Shown here: piece by piece, positions 34,801 to 39,307 of the stretch
Layout of the letters: each line of letters opens with the position of its first letter
Position numbering within the stretch: position 1 is the first letter of the stretch
Source of the DNA: Salinisphaera shabanensis E1L3A
Lineage (GTDB): Bacteria; Pseudomonadota; Gammaproteobacteria; Nevskiales; Salinisphaeraceae
Assembly (NCBI RefSeq): GCF_000215955.2
Contig: NZ_AFNV02000031.1
Span: 1-39,307 of the forward strand
DNA length: 39,307 nucleotides
Reading direction: 5' to 3'
The notes under the pieces: generated by a model
Databases searched by the model: none
What the model was told of the DNA's origin: nothing
What the model saw: the letters and a program-made list of their open reading frames with translations, nothing else
Made by a program: the position numbers and the translations under genes

Positions 34801-35658
34801 TCAGGCGTGCCGTGTTCCGGCACGCCGGCCGATTATGAGTGCCAACACCATGATCGACGCGCCGGCAATCAGACGCCCGATATCGGCATCGTGATTCCAG
34901 ATCAGCAGGTTCACGGCCAGTCCCGCCGGAATCAGGGCATTGTTCATGACTGCAAGCGTGCCGGCATTGACGCGCGTGGCGCCGATATTCCAGGCATAGA
35001 AACCCAGTCCCGACGCGCCCAACCCGAGCCATAGCAATACGCCCCATTGCAACGGCGTCGTAGGCAGCGCACCGAAGTCGCCAAGCATCCAGAAGAGCAA
35101 TAGCGACAAAGGCCAGGCGCCGGCGAAGAACCAACCGAACAGCGCATGGCGCGGCATATCCACCGGCAATACCGAATTCAGGCGCCGATAACCGACCTGA
35201 CCGGCCGCGAAGCACAGATTCGCGCCCTGCACGATCAGAAACCCATGCCAGTAGTCGGCGCTGATCGGCTGATAGCGAATCACTGCCGCGCCCGCGACAG
35301 CGCCACCGGCAGCAAGCAGACAACGCAGATCGAATCGGCGCTTGAGCGCGTCGTCCAGCAGCGAGATATAGATCGGCGTGAAAATCGTAAACAGCAACAC
35401 TTCCGGCACGGAAAGCCAGAGAAACGACTGATAGAAAAAGAAATACATTAGCCCCAACTCGACCGCGCCCACGGCCATCAGACCCGTGGCCAGTCGCCAG
35501 CCGAGCCCGTGCAGGCGCATCATGGGCGCGAACACCAGCAGTGCCAGCGTGATGCGTGTGAGCACCGCAAACGTCGCATCGACCTGGCCGGACAGATACA
35601 CGCCGATCAAACTGAACGAAAACGCCCACAGCCCGGTTACGCCTAACAGTATCGCCAT
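34801..35658 (-). CDS. EamA/DMT family transporter
   Basis: A 285-residue membrane protein from ATG 35658 (MAILLGVTGLWAFSFSLIG) with ten predicted helices in two EamA repeats; the second begins about GFLIVQGANLCFAAGQVGYR. Family members export amino acids or other small metabolites across the inner membrane. The start codon overlaps the divergent DUF6314 start within the tetranucleotide CATG. Upstream in-frame codons have only a non-standard start, so ATG 35658 is preferred. Confidence 0.9.
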   Translation of the reverse strand: MAILLGVTGLWAFSFSLIGVYLSGQVDATFAVLTRITLALLVFAPMMRLHGLGWRLATGLMAVGAVELGLMYFFFYQSFLWLSVPEVLLFTIFTPIYISLLDDALKRRFDLRCLLAAGGAVAGAAVIRYQPISADYWHGFLIVQGANLCFAAGQVGYRRLNSVLPVDMPRHALFGWFFAGAWPLSLLLFWMLGDFGALPTTPLQWGVLLWLGLGASGLGFYAWNIGATRVNAGTLAVMNNALIPAGLAVNLLIWNHDADIGRLIAGASIMVLALIIGRRAGTRHA

Positions 35659-36142
35659 GCCTCGAGCTGCCCCATCCCAAATCAACGAATCCGCGATTAT
35701 AGAGCTGCGCGCGCGTCTGACCGATATTCGCCAGCTGAGCTTTAGCGCAAAACCGGGCCCCTATTCCCGAACCGGCTGGGCCGGCCGCGGCGAAGCCCGT
35801 GTGCAGGCCAGCGACGATGATGACGGCCTGCGCTTTAACGAAAGCGGCGAATTCACGCCGGCAGCCACCGGCGTTGCGGTCGCGTTTCGCAACGTCTATC
35901 GATGGGTCTTGCATGCCGATCGCATCTCGCTGTGGCACGAGCGCTTCGGCCGCGACGCTGCGGTATGGCTATTCGACCTCGTCCCGACCACGCCCAGAGA
36001 AATGGTTGCGGCTAAGAGCCACCGGTGCGGTGACGACCGCTACGAGGCCCGGTTGCGGGTCGTTGACGAGGGCTTCGACCTGCGCTGGGCGATCGCCGGC
36101 CCGCGAAAGGACGAAACGCTAATGTACAAGTATCGCCCCTGA
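35657..36142 (+). CDS. DUF6314 family protein
   Basis: A 161-residue protein from ATG 35657. The features RTGWAGRGEARVQ, LRFNESGEF, FRNVYRWVL, SHRCGDDRYEARL and WAIAGPRKDETLMYKY follow the DUF6314 pattern, a small beta-barrel-like family of unknown function with conserved His, Cys and Asp near the C-terminus. No signal peptide or membrane segment. Codons upstream of 35657 read as the reverse of the EamA gene and are not coding in this frame. Its only neighbours are the overlapping divergent EamA gene and the isomerase 180 bp downstream. Confidence 0.78.
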   Translation: MPRAAPSQINESAIIELRARLTDIRQLSFSAKPGPYSRTGWAGRGEARVQASDDDDGLRFNESGEFTPAATGVAVAFRNVYRWVLHADRISLWHERFGRDAAVWLFDLVPTTPREMVAAKSHRCGDDRYEARLRVVDEGFDLRWAIAGPRKDETLMYKYRP

Positions 36143-36322
36143 ATACGCGTTTAGCCGCTTTATAACGATAATCCGGCGTACCGCTATGCGCTCGATCGGA
36201 AAGCCGGCATTCTGGAGCAGAAATCATATGGCCGGCAGCCACCGGCGCTGTACGTCGGCCGCATGGCAGGCCCGCGTAACCGCTATCAGGCCGTGAAAAA
36301 GCACCTTACAGGGATATCGACC

Positions 36323-36934
36323 ATGGCTGACAATCGCTCCGATAAAACGCTGGAATTCTTCTTCGATTTTGGCAGCCCGAATGCCTATTTCGCCTATGCG
36401 CGACTCCCCGGCGTGCTCGAACGTACCGGCGCGCGGCTGGTCTGGCGCCCCATGCTTCTAGGGGGCGTGTTCAAGGCAACGAACAACCAGTCGCGGGCGC
36501 TGATCGAATGCGCGCCCAAACGCGAATATCTCTGGCGCGACATGCAGCGCTTCGTCGACCGCTACGATATCGACTTCCAGCGCAACGACGCGTTCCCCAT
36601 CGACACACTCGCGCTCATGCGCGGCGCGATTGCTTACCTGGGCACGCCGAACTTCGAGCCCTATGTGAGCGCGATCTTTCGCGCTCTGTGGGTCGATAAC
36701 CGCGATCTCAGCGATATTCACGAATTGAGATCGACGCTCACCGGGGCCGGCCTGGATGTCGCAAACTTCGAAGCGCAGATCGAAGACGAGACGACCAAGC
36801 AGGCGCTCAAGGATGCAACGGCTGCCGCGGTCAGTCTGGGCATCTTCGGTGCGCCAAGCTTCATCGTCGACGGCGAATTGTTCTTCGGCCAGGATCGACT
36901 GGATTTCGTAGAACGTGCGCTTGTCCATGCCTGA
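36323..36934 (+). CDS. DsbA-fold 2-hydroxychromene-2-carboxylate isomerase-like protein
   Basis: A 203-residue protein from ATG 36323; 60 nt of in-frame upstream sequence is not needed. FFFDFGSPNAYFA has Ser18 where NahD-type isomerases bind glutathione, and GIFGAPSFIVDGELFFGQDR is the cis-proline region of the DsbA-like fold. The family isomerises 2-hydroxychromene-2-carboxylate in naphthalene breakdown, but no other aromatic-degradation genes are present, so the substrate may be another glutathione-linked compound. The AcoR-type activator downstream might control it. Confidence 0.86.
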   Translation: MADNRSDKTLEFFFDFGSPNAYFAYARLPGVLERTGARLVWRPMLLGGVFKATNNQSRALIECAPKREYLWRDMQRFVDRYDIDFQRNDAFPIDTLALMRGAIAYLGTPNFEPYVSAIFRALWVDNRDLSDIHELRSTLTGAGLDVANFEAQIEDETTKQALKDATAAAVSLGIFGAPSFIVDGELFFGQDRLDFVERALVHA

Positions 36935-37019
36935 GGCGCAACCGCATGACGGTTGCAGCCGCCGTGCGCGACAGCAATAGTGACACGCAGAATCAGACGC
37001 CGGCCTCCGGCACGCCAAG

Positions 37020-38944
37020 ATGACGCAACCACACAGTGAAACCGTCCGCCGGGTCATCGACTCCGGCCAGATCGTTGCTCGCGAACACGGCGAGCGACTC
37101 ATACGCGAATCGTGGCTGCGTTGTGCGCGCGAGTACGGCCTGCAGCCCGAGCACAACCCCGGCATTCGGGAAGTCAGCGCGACCGATCTGCACGAGCGCC
37201 GGCAGCGGGTTGGCGAATATCTCGATATCGCCCGTACCGGCATGGACCAGCTCTATGATCATATCGCGGGCCAGGGCTATATCACCATGCTCGCCGATAG
37301 CGAAGGCATCGCACTGGAATGCCGCGGCGGCGAACGTGCCGATCCGGCCCTGCAGGCGGCCGGACTGCGTGCCGGCACGATCTGGGGTGAAACCGTGGTC
37401 GGCACCAACGGCATCGGCACCTGTATTGCGAGCAGCGAACGCTGACCTGCCATCGCACCGATCATTTCTATGCCGGCAATCTGGATCTGAGCTGTACCGC
37501 ATCGCCCCTCCACGACCCCCACGGTCGCGTGGCGGCGGTGCTCGATATCTCGGCGCTATCGGTGCCGGGCGCGCGCGAGGGCCAGCAATTAGCCTGGCAC
37601 CTCACATCGCTCTACGCCCGCCTGATCGAGGACAGTTATTTCAGCCATCACTTTCGCGATCACTGGCTGCTGCGCCTGGGCCGTAATGCCGCATTCGTCG
37701 ACAACCATGCCGATCTGATATTGGCCGTCGACGACGACGGCATGATCGTGGGCGCAAATACCGGCGCGCGACAAACCCTGCAATCGCCCAACGGCGAAAG
37801 CCTGTTGGGGCATGGTGTCGGCGCTTTCTTTCGCGACGGCAATGCACGTATTCATTCGCTCAAACAAGACCACGACGGCGTACGCCTACGCAGCTGGTCG
37901 GACGACACATTCCATGCGGCGATATCCCAACCGCGCCGCCGCAGCAAAAGCACCCCACGCAACCAACCCATCCCGGCGCACACGGGCCCGCTGCAGGCCA
38001 TGGCTGGCGACGACGCCACCATGCAACGTCTGATTGCTCAGGCAGCGCGTCTGGCAAACAAGCCGATCGACCTGCTCATTCAGGGCGAGACCGGCAGCGG
38101 CAAGGAAGTGCTCGCTCGTGCACTGCACGCCGCGAGCCCGCGCTCGAACGCGCCTTTCGTGGCGATCAACTGCGCGGCCCTGCCCGAGTCGCTGATCGAA
38201 AGCGAGCTGTTCGGCTATGCCCCCGGTACGTTTACCGGCGCGCGCCAACAAGGCATGAAAGGTCTGTTGCAACAGGCACATGGCGGCACGCTTTTTCTCG
38301 ACGAGATCGGCGACATGCCGGTGGCGCTACAGACCCGGTTGCTGCGGGTGCTGGCCGAACGCGAGGTATTGCCGCTGGGCAGCGATACGCCGGTCGCCCT
38401 CGACGTGCGCGTGATCACAGCGACCCATCGTGATCTCGCCGCGCTGGTTGCCGCGGGTACGTTTCGCGAGGACCTCTACTACAGGCTGGCTGGCGGCACA
38501 CTGGCCCTGCCGGCCCTGCGCGAGCGTGCCGACATCGGCTGGCTTATCGATCGCTTGCTCGAACACGAAGCCGAGGCGCTGGGTTGCCGCGCCCGCCTCA
38601 AACCGGATGTACGCGAGCGTCTGCTCGCCCACAACTGGCCGGGCAACATACGCGAGCTGCGCAACGTGCTGCGCTTCGCGCTTGCGCTGGCCGACGATGA
38701 GGGCATCGATATGGCCGACCTGCCGGCCTCGCTGGCGACGGTCGATACGGCGGCCCTGCCCGGCGAACGGGTCACGTCGCCCGCCGACGAACAACCCGCT
38801 ACACCGCGTGACAGTCTGCTTGCCCATCTGGGCGAGCGTGACTGGAATATCGCCCAGGTCGCGCGTGATCTGTCCGTCGCCCGTTCGACGATTTATCGGC
38901 GTATGGCCCGGCTGCAAATCGTCGACCCCAAATACCGGCACTAG
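37020..38944 (+). pseudogene. AcoR-type sigma-54 activator with a single-base frameshift
   Basis: From ATG 37020 the frame encodes the start of an AcoR/DhaR-type activator (ESWLRCAREYGL, GAF-like part, GETVVGTNGIGTC) and stops at TGA 37443-37445. The protein continues in the +2 frame (LTCHRTDHFYAGNLDLSCTA, then PHGRVAAVLDISA), so one base is missing near 37440. The remainder is complete: a sensor segment, AAA+ domain with Walker A GETGSGKE (38084-38107), GTFTGA (38225-38242) in place of the usual GAFTGA, FLDEIGDMP, and a Fis-type HTH (WNIAQVARDLSVARSTIYRR). The total length fits the family. Decay or sequence error are both possible; the ATG at 37529 would give a protein lacking most of the sensor. 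Confidence 0.85.
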
Positions 38945-38974
38945 AGGCTGCAGCAACATCATGCTGTACGCATG

Positions 38975-39005
38975 AAAAAAGGCCGCGTCGGATGACGCGG
39001 CCTTT
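38975..39005. terminator. Bidirectional intrinsic terminator
   Basis: AAAGGCCGCGTC and GACGCGGCCTTT form a 12-bp perfect stem with a 4-nt loop (core 38981-39002), preceded by six A and ending in TTT. It closes the sigma-54 activator gene 30 bp after its stop and could also terminate leftward transcription entering from the right. Confidence 0.88.
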
Positions 39006-39013
39006 GTTGCTAA

Positions 39014-39286
39014 GGAACCTCTGATCTATTCATCCACGGTCGCGTTTGAGTCCCAAAAGGCCGCGATACAAGGCGCATGGCGCCGCGTCATAGCCACTCT
39101 ATGATCCAGCCATGCAACGCCGTAGCGCGGCCTTTTGGGCCAAACCGCTTAGCGGCCGGGCTTTTGCGCGCGCCTGAGCGGCGTTGCCGCTCGCTTATTT
39201 GCATTCAGCAAACGGCGCTCGCGGCGTCTTGTCAGACGCGCGCAAAAGACACCGGCGCGACCGTAGATGAATAGATCAGAGGTTCC
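39014..39286. mobile_element. MITE-like element with 31-bp terminal inverted repeats
   Basis: The left end (39014-39044, GGAACCTCTGATCTATTCAT...) and right end (39256-39286) are inverted copies matching at 30 of 31 positions. The 273-bp element has no coding frame. Inside, CCCAAAAGGCCGCG (39052-39065) and CGCGGCCTTTTGGG (39126-39139) form a perfect 14-bp inner stem around a smaller TCATAG/CTATGA dyad. Flanks are CTAA (39010-39013) and CTAG (39287-39290), both fitting the YTAR target of IS5-group elements, with one mismatch if they are a target duplication. It is probably mobilised by a transposase elsewhere. Confidence 0.8.
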
Positions 39287-39307
39287 CTAGGGCGTGTTGC
39301 CGTTTCA

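Noticed and set aside
34727-35938. 403-residue minus-strand frame covering the EamA gene
   Set aside because: The EamA protein reads in another frame with ten membrane helices; the longer frame is Arg/Ala-rich without family features.

Overview
The window reads as a chromosomal segment of a high-G+C proteobacterium, most probably a gammaproteobacterium. Support comes from the G/C-rich third positions, the E. coli-like type I-E CRISPR repeat, the RpoN/NtrC-type promoter, and the mix of AraC (OruR-like), SoxR, MATE and AcoR-type genes. A halophilic marine lineage such as Salinisphaera would fit, but nothing in the window proves a genus. No rRNA, tRNA or phage genes are visible.

Layout. (1) 1-984 is the leader-proximal part of a type I-E CRISPR array. 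It is transcribed leftward from an AT-rich leader at 985-1100 and runs off the left edge. No cas gene lies on the leader side. (2) 1.2-6.7 kb holds an LplT-like transporter fused to a PlsC acyltransferase, a leftward LysR-SDR-TetR set, an unlisted 53-residue zinc-ribbon protein (5672-5833) and a small flavodoxin-fold protein. (3) 6.68-19.0 kb is the centrepiece: a complete urea uptake and degradation operon. Its order is allophanate hydrolase, biotin-dependent urea carboxylase, a GntR/FCD regulator and the ABC transporter urtABCDE. It is preceded by a near-perfect sigma-54 -24/-12 promoter and an upstream NtrC-like site, with a TGTATACA palindrome at the predicted start of transcription. Urea is imported, carboxylated to allophanate and hydrolysed to ammonia and CO2, with no urease in the window.

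(4) 19.0-25.3 kb is an accessory-looking stretch. It has a two-gene unknown module, a terminator-like hairpin, a short inverted repeat resembling IS ends, an unrecognised secreted or lipoprotein locus broken by a frame change and an in-frame TGA, an intact AraC regulator, and a second AraC copy broken by an in-frame TAA. (5) 25.3-39.0 kb holds metabolic and stress genes: a secreted lipase behind an AT-rich island; an arylamine N-acetyltransferase divergent from soxR with a SoxR box placed like that of soxS; a PPP-type phosphatase; a Rho_N-like small protein; DoxX and MATE membrane proteins; a one-domain asparaginase; a zinc-free MDR oxidoreductase; a multi-pass membrane protein; an EamA transporter divergent from a DUF6314 protein, the two start codons overlapping; a DsbA-fold isomerase; and a frameshifted AcoR-type sigma-54 activator. 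(6) The right edge carries an intrinsic terminator and a 273-bp MITE-like element with 31-bp terminal inverted repeats.

Three genes carry clean single-site disruptions (TGA at 21081-21083, TAA at 24731-24733, a 1-nt frame slip near 37440). They may reflect gene decay, assembly error or recoding; the sequence alone cannot tell which.
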